This document shows positions 16,387 to 27,144 of a stretch of DNA of 64,000 nt, in pieces. This DNA is from Serratia marcescens (GTDB lineage Bacteria; Pseudomonadota; Gammaproteobacteria; Enterobacterales; Enterobacteriaceae): positions 4,154,001 through 4,218,000 of the forward strand of contig NZ_JARVZZ010000001.1 of NCBI RefSeq assembly GCF_029846115.1, in the 5' to 3' direction. The translations under genes and the position numbers were made by a program. The first letter of the stretch is position 1; every line of letters begins with the position of its first letter. Below the pieces are notes generated by a model. That model was not told where the DNA came from and did not search any database. It worked only from the letters and a program-made list of their open reading frames with translations.

Positions 16387-16779
16387 TTATCGGTACTCCG
16401 CCTCGCTGACCGGCTCCAGCCAGGTCACCGGGCTGCCGTCCACCGCTTCGGCGATGGCGATATGGGTCATGGCGGTGTCCGGCGTTGCACCGTGCCAATG
16501 TTTGACGTCAGCCGGGATCCAGACGATATCGCCGGGATACATTTCCTGCGTGGTCTCGCCCCACATCTGGATCCAACCGCGACCCTGGGTGACGATCAGC
16601 GTCTGGCCGAGCGGATGCGTATGCCAGGCCGTGCGCGCGCCGGGTTCGAAGGTGACAGTCGCGCCGCCCACCCTGGCCGGCGCGTCACCGGCGAACGGCG
16701 CGTCAATGCGCACCTGCCCGGTAAAGTAATCCGCCGAACCGCGCTGTGAGGGGATAGAACCGCTGCGTTGTATTTTCAT
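16387..16779 (-). CDS. cupin-domain protein
   Basis: A 130-residue cytoplasmic single-domain cupin. Motif 1 is the metal-site stretch [20 protein letters not shown], and motif 2 is [20 protein letters not shown], giving the His-His-(Gln/Glu)-His ligand set. It is divergent from the LysR gene at 16952. In many proteobacteria a cupin of this type, a LysR and an aldo/keto reductase are neighbours, as here. Its reaction is unknown; carboxymuconolactone-type or quercetinase-like activity is possible. Confidence 0.9.
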   Translation of the reverse strand: MKIQRSGSIPSQRGSADYFTGQVRIDAPFAGDAPARVGGATVTFEPGARTAWHTHPLGQTLIVTQGRGWIQMWGETTQEMYPGDIVWIPADVKHWHGATPDTAMTHIAIAEAVDGSPVTWLEPVSEAEYR

Positions 16780-16890
16780 CTGTCGTGTCCTCCACGTCGG
16801 CTTTCCAACCTACGCTGATAGTTATGAGTCAGTGATGCCAAGATAGCGCCATGCTTTTCCGGCGACTAGCGGGTAAAATGTGCAAGGAGC

Positions 16891-18958
<2,068 letters not shown>

Positions 18959-19136
18959 GAATCCGTTAACCGTCGCTGGGACCGGAGTTTTTGCGGGAAC
19001 GTTCCTGCCCGAGATACTCTATACTGATGTCAGGATGCCTTACCCTTTTCGTTTAGCGTCATGTAGATGGAGCGACAGATGGCTAACTCTGAATCGACCT
19101 GCGATTCCCTTTCAATACCAGTGGCAGATTTATTCC

Positions 19137-21290
19137 ATGACCAATAAGAAAAGCGCCGTGCTTACCCCGGCTGCAATGCTATTGCTACAGCCTATGTTCG
19201 CCAGCCAGGCGCTGGCGGCAGAAAATAATGAAGAAAAAAGCGACACCCTGGTGGTGATGGCGCAACCCACCGGATTGACCGAGCTGGGGTCGCCGGTGTC
19301 CGTCAGCGTGATCGACGGCCAGGACCTGCGCAACGCCGCCCCGCAGATTAACCTGTCGGAAAACCTCGGCAGCGTGCCGGGCCTGCAGCTTCAAAACCGG
19401 CAAAACTATGCGCAGGATCTGCAGCTGTCGATACGCGGGTTCGGCAGCCGCTCGATGTTCGGCGTGCGCGGGGTGCGCATGTACGTCGACGGCATTCCCG
19501 CCACCATGCCCGACGGGCAGGGGCAAACCTCCAATATCGACATCAATTCCGTCGAACGCATCGAGGTGCTGCGCGGCCCCTATTCCGCGCTGTACGGCAA
19601 CGCCTCGGGCGGGGTAATCAATGTTGATACTATTACCGGCACCCAGCCGCCGACGCTGGAGGCCGGCGGCTATTTCGGCAGCGACAACACCTGGCGCTAT
19701 GGAGTGAAAGCGACCGGCGCCACCGGCGACGGCACCCAGGCCGGCGACGTCAACTACGCCATCTCCGGCACCCGCTTTACCACCCAGGGCTACCGCGATC
19801 ACAGCGCCGCGCGGAAAAACCTCGGCAACGGCAAGCTCGGCGTGCGGCTCGACGACGTCAGCACCCTGACGCTGATGTTCAACAGCGTCTCGATTGACGC
19901 CGGCGATCCGGGCGGCCTGACCGAGGCAGAGTGGAAGGAAAACCCGCGCCAGGCGCCACGCGCGGATCAATACAACACCCGCAAATCGCTCGACCAGACC
20001 CAGGCCGGCCTGCGCTATCAGCGCCAGATGAGCGAGCGCGACGAACTGACGCTGACCGCCTACCACGGCGAGCGCCACACCACGCAGTATCAATCGATCC
20101 CGATGGGGCCGCAGCTCAACCCCACCCACGCCGGCGGGGTGATCGTGCTGGAAAGAAAATATCAGGGCATTGACACTCGCTGGAAGCATGAGGATACTCT
20201 CGCATCGTTACCGGTAACACTGATCGGCGGTCTGGATTATGAAACCATGACGGAACGCCGCCAGGGGTTCGAAAACTTTATTCTGCGAGACGGCACAGTG
20301 GACTACGGCGAGAAAGGCGACCAGCGGCGCAACGAGAAGAACCGCATCTGGAACCTGGATCCTTACCTGCAAACCTCCTGGCAACTGACGCCGCACTGGA
20401 CGCTGGACGCCGGCCTGCGCTACAGCACGGTCAGCTTCGACTCGACCGACTATTACATCACGCCGCGCAACGGCGACGACAGCGGCAGCAAACGCTACCA
20501 CCAGTGGCTGCCGATGGGCTCGCTCAACTACAAGATCAATCCGGCGTGGAACGTCTATCTCTCCGCCGGCCGCGGCTTTGAAACCCCGACCATCAACGAA
20601 CTCTCCTACCGCCCCGACGGCCAGACGGGCCTCAATATCGGCCTGCAGCCGTCCACCAGCGACACCGTTGAACTCGGTAGCAAGCTGCGCCTCGGCAACG
20701 GGTTGGTGAGCGCCGCCCTGTTCCAGACCGATACCGACAACGAGTTGGTGGTGGCGGAAAGCAGCGGCGGACGCACCAGCTACGCCAATGCCGGCAAAAC
20801 CCGGCGGCGCGGCCTGGAGCTGGCGCTGGATCAGGAGTTTGCGCTGGACTGGCGCCTGCATATGGCCTGGACGCTGCTGGACGCCACCTACCGCAGCGAT
20901 ATGTGCGGCAAAGCCGCTTGTACCCCGGCCCAGACCATTCCCGCTGGCAATCGCCTGCCGGGCATCGCACGCAACATGGGCTACGCCTCGCTGGCGTTTG
21001 CGCCGCCGGAAGGCTGGCACGCCGGCGCGGAGCTGCGCTACATGAGCGACATTCAGGCCAACGACGCCAACAGCGCGCAGGCCCCCTCTTACACCGTGGC
21101 CGGCGTAAACGCCGGCTATCGCTTTACCTGGAATCGCTGGGCGCTGGACGTGTTCAGCCGGGTGGACAATATTTTCGATCGCCGTTACGTCGGTTCGGTG
21201 ATCGTCAATGAAGGCAACGGCCGCTATTTCGAGCCGGCGCCGGGTCGCAACTGGGGTGGCGGCGCCACCTTGTCTTACCGCTTTGAATAA
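19137..21290 (+). CDS. pqqU: TonB-dependent receptor PqqU (YncD), PQQ uptake
   Basis: An outer-membrane TonB-dependent receptor of 717 residues: signal peptide ending near SQALAAEN, TonB-box-like SDTLVVMAQ, plug domain (SVIDGQDLRNAAPQINLSEN, VPGLQLQNRQNYAQDLQLSI, RGPYSALYGNASGGVINV) and a 22-strand barrel ending in YRFE. Large parts agree, as I recall it, with E. coli YncD, renamed PqqU after it was shown to import the cofactor pyrroloquinoline quinone. The gene stands 147 bases upstream of gcd, whose product needs PQQ, which independently supports that role. The start at 19137 is chosen for its signal peptide; the upstream extension is not used. Confidence 0.92.
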   Translation: MTNKKSAVLTPAAMLLLQPMFASQALAAENNEEKSDTLVVMAQPTGLTELGSPVSVSVIDGQDLRNAAPQINLSENLGSVPGLQLQNRQNYAQDLQLSIRGFGSRSMFGVRGVRMYVDGIPATMPDGQGQTSNIDINSVERIEVLRGPYSALYGNASGGVINVDTITGTQPPTLEAGGYFGSDNTWRYGVKATGATGDGTQAGDVNYAISGTRFTTQGYRDHSAARKNLGNGKLGVRLDDVSTLTLMFNSVSIDAGDPGGLTEAEWKENPRQAPRADQYNTRKSLDQTQAGLRYQRQMSERDELTLTAYHGERHTTQYQSIPMGPQLNPTHAGGVIVLERKYQGIDTRWKHEDTLASLPVTLIGGLDYETMTERRQGFENFILRDGTVDYGEKGDQRRNEKNRIWNLDPYLQTSWQLTPHWTLDAGLRYSTVSFDSTDYYITPRNGDDSGSKRYHQWLPMGSLNYKINPAWNVYLSAGRGFETPTINELSYRPDGQTGLNIGLQPSTSDTVELGSKLRLGNGLVSAALFQTDTDNELVVAESSGGRTSYANAGKTRRRGLELALDQEFALDWRLHMAWTLLDATYRSDMCGKAACTPAQTIPAGNRLPGIARNMGYASLAFAPPEGWHAGAELRYMSDIQANDANSAQAPSYTVAGVNAGYRFTWNRWALDVFSRVDNIFDRRYVGSVIVNEGNGRYFEPAPGRNWGGGATLSYRFE

Positions 21291-21437
21291 GGCAAAGCAC
21301 CTTAAGGTTAAAAGACGGGATGGGTTTTACGTCACCCTAGCGGCTTCCCGCTGAAATATTAGGGAGAAACCGCGTGTTTTTTCCGATTTGGCTTAATCTC
21401 TAAATCGGGGACTTTCATTTTTGGTAAGGGTATTGCT

Positions 21438-23831
21438 ATGCAAAATAAAGCGTCACTATCGCCGCTTATCGTCATAACGGCGCTGTTTGCCGCCCTGAGC
21501 GGGCTTTATCTGCTCGGCGGCGGCATTTGGCTGGCCAAATTGGGCGGTTCGCTGTATTACATCATCGCCGGGCTGGTGCTGCTGGCGACCTCTTGGCTGC
21601 TGTTCCGCCGCCGCGCCACCGCGCTGCTGCTGTACGCGGTGTTCCTGCTGGGCACCACCGTTTGGGCCCTGTGGGAAGTCGGCCCGGACTTCTGGGCGTT
21701 GACGCCGCGCCTGGACGTCACCTTCTTCTTCGGCCTGTGGCTGGTGCTGCCGTTTATCTACCGTAAGCTGGTCGCCAACGGCAAGTTCGCCTATGGTGCG
21801 CTGAGCGCGGCGCTGGTCATCACCGTCATCGCGCTGGCCTATGCCGTATTCAACGATCCGCAAGAGATCAACGGCACCCTCGACGCCGCACAGGTACAGC
21901 CGAAAGACGCCACCGGCGCCGACTGGCCGGCCTATGGCCGCACCCAGGAAGGCACCCGTTACTCGCCGCTGAGCCAGATCAACGACAAAAACGTTGGCCA
22001 GCTGCAAGAGGTTTGGCGTTTCCAGACCGGCGATCTGAAGACCGCCAACGATCCGGGTGAGATCACCAACGAAGTCACGCCGATCAAGATCCGCGATACC
22101 CTTTACATGTGTACGCCGCACCAGAAGCTGTTTGCGCTGGATGCCGCCACCGGTAAAGAAAAATGGAAGTTTGATCCGCAGCTGAAGTACAACCCGACCT
22201 TCCAGCACATCACCTGCCGCGGCGTGTCTTACCACGAAACCGCTGCCGCCGCAGAGGCTGCCGGCAACGCCGCAGAGGCTGCCGGCAACGCCGCACCGGC
22301 GATGTGCGCACGCCGCATCATTCTGCCGGTCAACGACGGCCGCCTGTTCGCGCTGGACGCCGAAACCGGTAAACCGTGCCCGGACTTCGCCAACAACGGC
22401 GAGCTGAACCTGCAGAGCAACATGCCGTATGCGACGCCGGGCCACTACGAGCCGACTTCACCGCCGGTGATCACCGATAACGTGATCGTCGTCGCCGGTG
22501 CCGTGACCGACAACTACTCCAACCGTGAGCCTTCCGGCGTGATCCGCGGCTTCGACGTCAACAGCGGCAAGCTGCTGTGGGCCTTCGATCCGGGTGCGAA
22601 AGATCCGAACGCCATCCCGGCGGACGAGCATCACTTCGTGCCGAACTCGCCGAACTCCTGGGCGCCGGCCGCCTATGACGCCAAGCTGAATATCGTCTAT
22701 CTGCCGATGGGCGTCGCCACGCCGGACATCTGGGGCGGCAACCGCACCCCGGAAATGGAGCGCTACGCCAGCGGCCTGCTGGCGCTGAACGCCTCCACCG
22801 GCAAACTGGTCTGGTTCTATCAGACGGTCCACCACGACCTGTGGGATATGGACGTGCCTGCACAGCCGACCCTGGCGGACATTACCGACAAGAGCGGTAA
22901 AAAAGTGCCGGTCATCTACGTACCGACCAAAACCGGCAACATCTTCGTGCTGAACCGCACCAACGGCGAACTGGTGGTGCCGGCGCCGGAGAAACCGGTA
23001 CCGCAGGGCCCGGCCAAAGGCGATCGCCTGTCGCCGACCCAACCGTTCTCCGAGCTGACCTTCCGTCCTGAGAAAAAACTGACCGGTGCGGACATGTGGG
23101 GCGCGACCATCTATGACCAACTGGTCTGCCGCGTGATGTTCCACAGCCTGCGCTATGAAGGCACCTTCACCCCGCCATCCGAGCAGGGCACGCTGGTGTT
23201 CCCGGGTAACCTGGGCATGTTCGAATGGGGCGGCCTGGCCGTCGATACCGATCGCGAAATCGCCATCGCCAACCCGATCGCGCTGCCGTTCGTGTCCAAA
23301 CTGATCCCGCGCGGCCCAGGCAACCCGATTGAGCCGCCGGAAGGCGACAAAGGCGGCAGCGGCACCGAATCCGGTGTACAGCCGCAATATGGCGTACCGT
23401 TCGGCGTTACCCTGAACCCGTTCTTGTCACCGTTCGGCCTGCCGTGCAAACAGCCGGCCTGGGGTTACATTTCCGCCGTGGATCTGAAAACCAACGACAT
23501 CGTGTGGAAAAAACGCATCGGCACCGTGCGCGACAGCTCACCGCTGCCGTTGCCGTTCAAAATGGGCATGCCGATGCTGGGCGGTCCGGTGACCACCGCC
23601 GGTAACGTGTTCTTCATCGGCGCCACCGCTGACAACTATCTGCGCGCCTTCAGCGTGACCAACGGTGAAAAACTGTGGGAAGCGCGCTTGCCGGCCGGCG
23701 GCCAGGCGACGCCGATGACCTATGAGGCCAACGGCAAGCAGTACGTGCTGATCTACGCCGGCGGCCACGGTTCCTTCGGCACCAAGCTGGGCGACTACGT
23801 GGTCGCTTACGCGCTGCCCGATCAGAAGTAA
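21438..23831 (+). CDS. gcd: membrane-bound PQQ-dependent glucose dehydrogenase
   Basis: Quinoprotein glucose dehydrogenase of 797 residues, against 796 in E. coli. Five N-terminal membrane segments (residues about 10-140) anchor it and pass electrons to ubiquinone; the rest is the periplasmic eight-bladed propeller that binds PQQ and Ca2+/Mg2+ and oxidises glucose to gluconolactone. Conserved segments include DWPAYGRTQEGTRYSPLSQI, GEITNEVTPIK, PNSWAPAAYDAKL, TVHHDLWDMDVPAQPTLADI and the C-terminal GGQATPMTYEANGKQYVLIY. A perfect 21-base tandem duplication at 22251-22292 adds an Ala/Glu/Gly/Asn-rich segment before the AMCARRIILPVNDGR strand. PQQ would come from its own biosynthesis elsewhere or from uptake by the adjacent PqqU. 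Confidence 0.97.
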   Translation: MQNKASLSPLIVITALFAALSGLYLLGGGIWLAKLGGSLYYIIAGLVLLATSWLLFRRRATALLLYAVFLLGTTVWALWEVGPDFWALTPRLDVTFFFGLWLVLPFIYRKLVANGKFAYGALSAALVITVIALAYAVFNDPQEINGTLDAAQVQPKDATGADWPAYGRTQEGTRYSPLSQINDKNVGQLQEVWRFQTGDLKTANDPGEITNEVTPIKIRDTLYMCTPHQKLFALDAATGKEKWKFDPQLKYNPTFQHITCRGVSYHETAAAAEAAGNAAEAAGNAAPAMCARRIILPVNDGRLFALDAETGKPCPDFANNGELNLQSNMPYATPGHYEPTSPPVITDNVIVVAGAVTDNYSNREPSGVIRGFDVNSGKLLWAFDPGAKDPNAIPADEHHFVPNSPNSWAPAAYDAKLNIVYLPMGVATPDIWGGNRTPEMERYASGLLALNASTGKLVWFYQTVHHDLWDMDVPAQPTLADITDKSGKKVPVIYVPTKTGNIFVLNRTNGELVVPAPEKPVPQGPAKGDRLSPTQPFSELTFRPEKKLTGADMWGATIYDQLVCRVMFHSLRYEGTFTPPSEQGTLVFPGNLGMFEWGGLAVDTDREIAIANPIALPFVSKLIPRGPGNPIEPPEGDKGGSGTESGVQPQYGVPFGVTLNPFLSPFGLPCKQPAWGYISAVDLKTNDIVWKKRIGTVRDSSPLPLPFKMGMPMLGGPVTTAGNVFFIGATADNYLRAFSVTNGEKLWEARLPAGGQATPMTYEANGKQYVLIYAGGHGSFGTKLGDYVVAYALPDQK
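22251..22292 (+). repeat. 21-base tandem repeat inside gcd
   Basis: Two perfect copies of a 21-base unit beginning gcagaggctgccggcaacg encode the peptide AAEAAGN twice. The reading frame is kept. It lies in a surface loop region that in E. coli Gcd has a different, shorter sequence. Confidence 0.9.
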
Positions 23832-23854
23832 CCACCGCCGTTAGTACCCCGCAA

Positions 23855-23885
23855 AGCACGCCGCAAGGCGTGCTTTTTCTTTTTA
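23855..23885 (+). terminator. rho-independent terminator of gcd
   Basis: An 8-base-pair stem (agcacgcc / ggcgtgct) with a gcaa tetraloop followed by tttttctttt, 24 bases after the gcd stop. Confidence 0.92.
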
Positions 23886-23937
23886 CGCCCCGCCTAATGC
23901 GCCGCCCGCAATACCCTTAATTTTTTCATTTTCATTA

Positions 23938-23966
23938 TTGATAATAATTATCATTCGCAATATTAT
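23938..23966 (+). promoter_or_regulatory. Fur-box promoter of a two-gene small operon
   Basis: A -35 element ttgata (23938-23943) and a -10 tattat (23961-23966) are separated by exactly 17 bases. The perfect 15-base palindrome tgataataattatca (23939-23953) overlaps the -35 and spacer and is the 7-1-7 Fur recognition form; over the 19-base consensus it agrees at 15 positions. Fur with iron would block this promoter. The downstream genes are two small ORFs at 24061 and 24243. Confidence 0.8.
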
Positions 23967-24060
23967 AAGTGCGTGGCCCCGGCAGTGGCCCGCAATCCTT
24001 CTCCACCTTAATGGGCAATACGGCAGTCGGCCGCCTGCGGGCGGCCCTATTCGGAGGCGC

Positions 24061-24246
24061 ATGGTCGACCACACGCAAAGACACCAAAAGAAGATCCTGC
24101 AAGCGGCGGTGAAGACGCGGCGCGCCGGCCTGCCGTTCGAGCCGCCTGCCCTCGTCAATTCGCCCTTTGTCGGGCTTCCCCTTCAAACAGAGGCCGTGCT
24201 GGTACACCTGATCGGCCAAGATGACTCACAGGAGCCACCGGAATGA
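24061..24246 (+). CDS. small hypothetical protein, 61 aa, Fur-controlled
   Basis: A 61-residue ORF (MVDHTQRHQKKILQAAVKTR ... ending QDDSQEPPE) with ggagg at 24053-24057 just before the ATG. A GC-rich 18-base hairpin (ggccgcc-tgcg-ggcggcc, 24029-24046) stands immediately before that ribosome site. It has a basic N-terminal half and an acidic tail; no signal or membrane segment. Its stop overlaps the start of the next ORF (ATGA), so both are translationally coupled. I do not recognise it. Iron regulation is inferred from the Fur-box promoter about 95 bases upstream. Confidence 0.6.
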   Translation: MVDHTQRHQKKILQAAVKTRRAGLPFEPPALVNSPFVGLPLQTEAVLVHLIGQDDSQEPPE

Positions 24247-24422
24247 ATGTGCAGCCTTTTACCGCCATGCTGATGTTCGCCTACGTGCTGCTGATGGTGC
24301 CGCTGCTCTACGTCATCGACAGCCGGCTGAGCGCCAGCAGGTTGGTGCGCAAAGCCACGCAAAACGTCATCATCATCGCGTTGACGCTGTTGTTTTTCAG
24401 CGCGATGACCCTGCTGTATTGA
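24243..24422 (+). CDS. small membrane protein, 59 aa, Fur-controlled
   Basis: A 59-residue protein with two predicted membrane helices: residues about 6-24 (FTAMLMFAYVLLMVPLLYVI) and 40-58 (VIIIALTLLFFSAMTLLY), joined by a short basic loop (SRLSASRLVRKATQ). Both ends should lie on the same side of the inner membrane. It overlaps the preceding ORF by the ATGA tetranucleotide. I do not recognise the family; hairpin-type small membrane proteins often modulate a larger transporter or enzyme, but nothing here says which. Confidence 0.65.
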   Translation: MNVQPFTAMLMFAYVLLMVPLLYVIDSRLSASRLVRKATQNVIIIALTLLFFSAMTLLY

Positions 24423-24429
24423 CGCCGCA

Positions 24430-24451
24430 GCGGCTCAGGCGCCTGAGCCGC
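24430..24451. terminator. perfect palindrome between convergent genes
   Basis: A fully symmetrical 22-base GC-rich palindrome (half-site gcggctcaggc) lies between the small Fur-controlled operon and the convergent LuxR gene. It may end transcripts from both sides although no T-tract adjoins it. Confidence 0.5.
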
Positions 24452-24455
24452 GCCC

Positions 24456-25064
24456 TCACGGCCGCTCTACGGTTTTCAACCCGCCCATTCGCAGCCAGTG
24501 GTAGAGATCCACGTTGCGTTTGAAACCCAGTTTTCTCATCGCCGCCTGTTTGTGATTGCTGACGGTTTTCACGCTCAGGTGCAGGTTGCGCGCGATGGTG
24601 GTCTGCGGCAATTCGCAGGCCAGATAGCGCATCACGTCCTGCTCACGACGGGTAATGCGCTGCCGTTCACACCAATGACACCGGCGCGCTTCACCGCCGT
24701 ACGCTCGCGCCGCCATCCCCGTCAGTGCGAGGTCCAGCTGTCCGACTACGCTGCCAGGTGAGTCATTGCGGAAGATCACCCCCGCTTCGCTGATGCATCG
24801 CGGCTTATCGCGCCAGCGAGTATCGCCCGGCTCACGCAGCGCAAAGTTGATCGGTCGGCTGCCGCTCACTGAACACAGGCAGAAACGCGCCTGCCAGTCT
24901 CGCTCCACGGACTGGAACACCATATCCGCCCGGTGCGCCTGTGCGGCGTCCAGCAGTTGAACCCGCATACCTCGGCGCGAAAAATACGCCAGCAGCAGCC
25001 GCTGCAATCCTTCGATAAAGAAACGGTCATTATCGATAAACGCCAGAGTGATGGTGCTTTCCAT
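24456..25064 (-). CDS. LuxR-family regulator at end of fimbrial operon
   Basis: A 202-residue protein. The C-terminal helix-turn-helix (ITRREQDVMRYLACELPQTT, ARNLHLSVKTVSNHKQAAMR) is a clear LuxR/FixJ-type domain. The N-terminal 120 residues look like a degenerate receiver-type domain (ITLAFIDNDRFFIEGLQRLL) with no recognisable phosphate-accepting aspartate context. A CHWCE motif precedes the helix-turn-helix. The ATG at 25064 has gggag seven bases upstream and fits better than the GTG at 25070. It lies 121 bases beyond the tip-adhesin gene on the same strand, the position held by regulator mrpJ in the MR/P operon, so a link to fimbria or motility control is likely. Confidence 0.85.
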   Translation of the reverse strand: MESTITLAFIDNDRFFIEGLQRLLLAYFSRRGMRVQLLDAAQAHRADMVFQSVERDWQARFCLCSVSGSRPINFALREPGDTRWRDKPRCISEAGVIFRNDSPGSVVGQLDLALTGMAARAYGGEARRCHWCERQRITRREQDVMRYLACELPQTTIARNLHLSVKTVSNHKQAAMRKLGFKRNVDLYHWLRMGGLKTVERP

Positions 25065-25185
25065 CGGCACACTCCCTTTGAAATAATCCTTCCCGGCCGC
25101 CGCCGAGCGTGAGTCATCCCCCCGATGGCGGGCGACTCAACGGCATAACGCGGTATCGCGACGGCGCGCGGCGCGGGTAATGCGG

Positions 25186-26031
25186 CTACGGCAGCGCCAG
25201 AATGGCGACCGATTGGCCCGAGTAATCACCCGCTTTGACCGTTCCGGTCACGCCGAGCGTTGAAGTGACCGGCAACGTGATGCCGCTCGTGTCGGCAGTG
25301 AACGGATACCCCTGATTGCCCAACACGCCATTGATGCGCAGCGTGCTGTAGACGCCCGAGTTGTTGCCCAGATCCAAACGGCCGTTGCTACCGGTGCGGA
25401 TATACATGACGATATTCATCTTCTGCGAACACACCACCCGCAGACTGCCGCGCGCGGTATTGCCCGCCAGTTCAGTGTCCTGCAGCACCCCATGGTTCAA
25501 ATCGAGCTGCTGCTCATCAATGCCGCACACCCCGACCGGCGGCGGCGCGATGCCGCAGACGCTGCTGGGCATCAGGCGCGCATTGCTTCCCGTTACCGCG
25601 GAACCGGAGCGCGTGTTGTAAAACAACCCGACGCACTCCTGAGTGATCGACTCCCCCACGTGCGAAGTGCTCCCCTGTATCGGCAACGGATAGATGCTTT
25701 GATAAAAACGGCTGAGCTCGCCCATCGTCGCCAATTGAGTAATTTGCGGATAACGCGTCGAGCCGACAACGTAGGCAGACGGTGACACCGAAGATGTGCC
25801 CCCGGTGTTGGTGCTGGTATGCCGGTGGTTAATGCCGATGGCGCAATTTGCCTGCTGATAGCAGGGATTGGGCGACAGGTCGTCCATATCCCAGCTTTCA
25901 AGCACGAACTTATAGCTAGCGTTGGAGGGAGAGCCGGTGCTTTGGGTGACGTACGAATAGATTTGTGCCGAGCACAGCCCCGGCACCAGGCCAAGCAGTA
26001 GAGACATCCATCTGAAGTGAGCACGCTGCAT
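25186..26031 (-). CDS. fimbrial tip adhesin, MrpH-like
   Basis: A 281-residue two-domain adhesin. After the signal peptide (cleaved near GLCSA-QIYSY), residues about 23-160 form the receptor domain and residues about 165-281 the pilin domain that attaches to the fimbria. The N-terminal domain has the His-x-His pair H69 and H71 in INHRHTS and a third histidine, H124 in STSHVGE, the same arrangement as the three zinc-binding histidines of Proteus mirabilis MrpH (H72, H74, H117). The last ORF of the fimbrial gene set is the normal place for a tip adhesin. Zinc-dependent binding is inference. Confidence 0.82.
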   Translation of the reverse strand: MQRAHFRWMSLLLGLVPGLCSAQIYSYVTQSTGSPSNASYKFVLESWDMDDLSPNPCYQQANCAIGINHRHTSTNTGGTSSVSPSAYVVGSTRYPQITQLATMGELSRFYQSIYPLPIQGSTSHVGESITQECVGLFYNTRSGSAVTGSNARLMPSSVCGIAPPPVGVCGIDEQQLDLNHGVLQDTELAGNTARGSLRVVCSQKMNIVMYIRTGSNGRLDLGNNSGVYSTLRINGVLGNQGYPFTADTSGITLPVTSTLGVTGTVKAGDYSGQSVAILALP

Positions 26032-26080
26032 CGCGTCAGGTCCTTATTCTGTTTTGCCAAATACCGGGCCGGCCCGGCGT

Positions 26081-26623
26081 TTATTGATAGTCCAGGTTGA
26101 AAGTCGCAATGGCGTTGAACGCGCCCCGACCAATGGTCTTCTTCGCCAGCGCCTCCGGTTCGCCCCGCACGTAAGCCTGCACAGCGATTACCGTACTGCC
26201 GTTCTGCAACGGGTACTTGCCGCCGGCGCTGTTGAGCGGCAATGGCTGCCCTTGCGCGGTTTCCATACCGATGGCGATCCCGCTGGCCTCGCTGCTCGCC
26301 GCCAGCGCCAACAGCCCCGGCAACTGCGGGTTTTCCTCGCCCTTGAAGGTGATCGACACCGTTTTTCCCAGGCTCAGATCGCATTCGGACAGCCGCAGCG
26401 CGAACGGTTGGCTCAACGTGCGCTGGTTCAAGTACAGGTATTTGTCGACCACGGTGCCGAAATCCAGTTGGATATCTTCGTCGCCCGGCTGAATGACACA
26501 GGGCTCCGCCACCAGCGCGCCGTGCATATACAGATTGTCCGCCGCACGCGCCATGCCGCTCGCGCCCAGTGAAAACAGCAACAGCCCCGCCGTCGCCCAG
26601 CGGCGTCTTGGCGTCATTTTCAT
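26081..26623 (-). CDS. minor fimbrial subunit
   Basis: A 180-residue pilin-family protein: signal peptide ending in SGMARA-ADN, a pilin core with conserved cysteines (AEPCVIQPG and RLSECDLSLG) about 45 residues apart, and the C-terminal donor/groove strand ending ATFNLDYQ. The ATG at 26623 is favoured because gaaggaggga lies just upstream; an upstream GTG (26641) overlaps the preceding gene. It is probably a tip-fibrillum or adaptor subunit next to the adhesin. Confidence 0.87.
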   Translation of the reverse strand: MKMTPRRRWATAGLLLFSLGASGMARAADNLYMHGALVAEPCVIQPGDEDIQLDFGTVVDKYLYLNQRTLSQPFALRLSECDLSLGKTVSITFKGEENPQLPGLLALAASSEASGIAIGMETAQGQPLPLNSAGGKYPLQNGSTVIAVQAYVRGEPEALAKKTIGRGAFNAIATFNLDYQ

Positions 26624-26637
26624 ACGTGTTCCCTCCT

Positions 26638-27129
26638 TCACTGGTAGTCAGCCTGCAGGGTCGCAGTGGCGTCGAACGCCCCTTCCGTCAAGGTTTCCCC
26701 CGCCTTGCTGACCGGCACCGCTTCCAGCACCGGCGGCTTGAGCGGATCGATGGGCAGCGAACTGCCCACTTTGAATGGCGCGGCATTTTGGTAAATGCGA
26801 ATGCCCAGATAACGGTGGTTGGTTTGCACCGCCGCCTCATCGAAAGACGTCGCCGTGCCGTTCAGGCTCAACATCATGTCCCACTTGCCGATCCCCGGCT
26901 CGCAGGTAATGCGATAGCCGATGGTTTGCCGGTAATTCACGCCGTCGACCTTATTGATACCGACGCGATCGCCGAAATCCACATCGATCACGCCATCATC
27001 GTTGATGGTGCAGGGCGGCGGCTCAATCAGCGTGCCGCGGAACTGCATATCGACCGTTTTATCCGCCCATGCGAAGTGGCACACCACGCCGGCGCACAGC
27101 AGCACGCTCGCCGTTAAACGCTGTTTCAT
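26638..27129 (-). CDS. minor fimbrial subunit, MrpG-like
   Basis: A 163-residue minor pilin with a signal peptide (MKQRLTASVLLCAGVVCHFA-WA), the cysteine pair CTINDD ... CEPGIG, the PapF/MrpG-like motif VDFGDRVGINKVDGVNYRQT and a terminal strand ATATLQADYQ. It closely resembles the next gene upstream in the motif DFGD/NFGDE...IDG-NYRR, so the two probably arose by duplication and form the tip fibrillum. Confidence 0.88.
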   Translation of the reverse strand: MKQRLTASVLLCAGVVCHFAWADKTVDMQFRGTLIEPPPCTINDDGVIDVDFGDRVGINKVDGVNYRQTIGYRITCEPGIGKWDMMLSLNGTATSFDEAAVQTNHRYLGIRIYQNAAPFKVGSSLPIDPLKPPVLEAVPVSKAGETLTEGAFDATATLQADYQ

Positions 27130-27144
27130 GCTCTCGCTCCTGCG

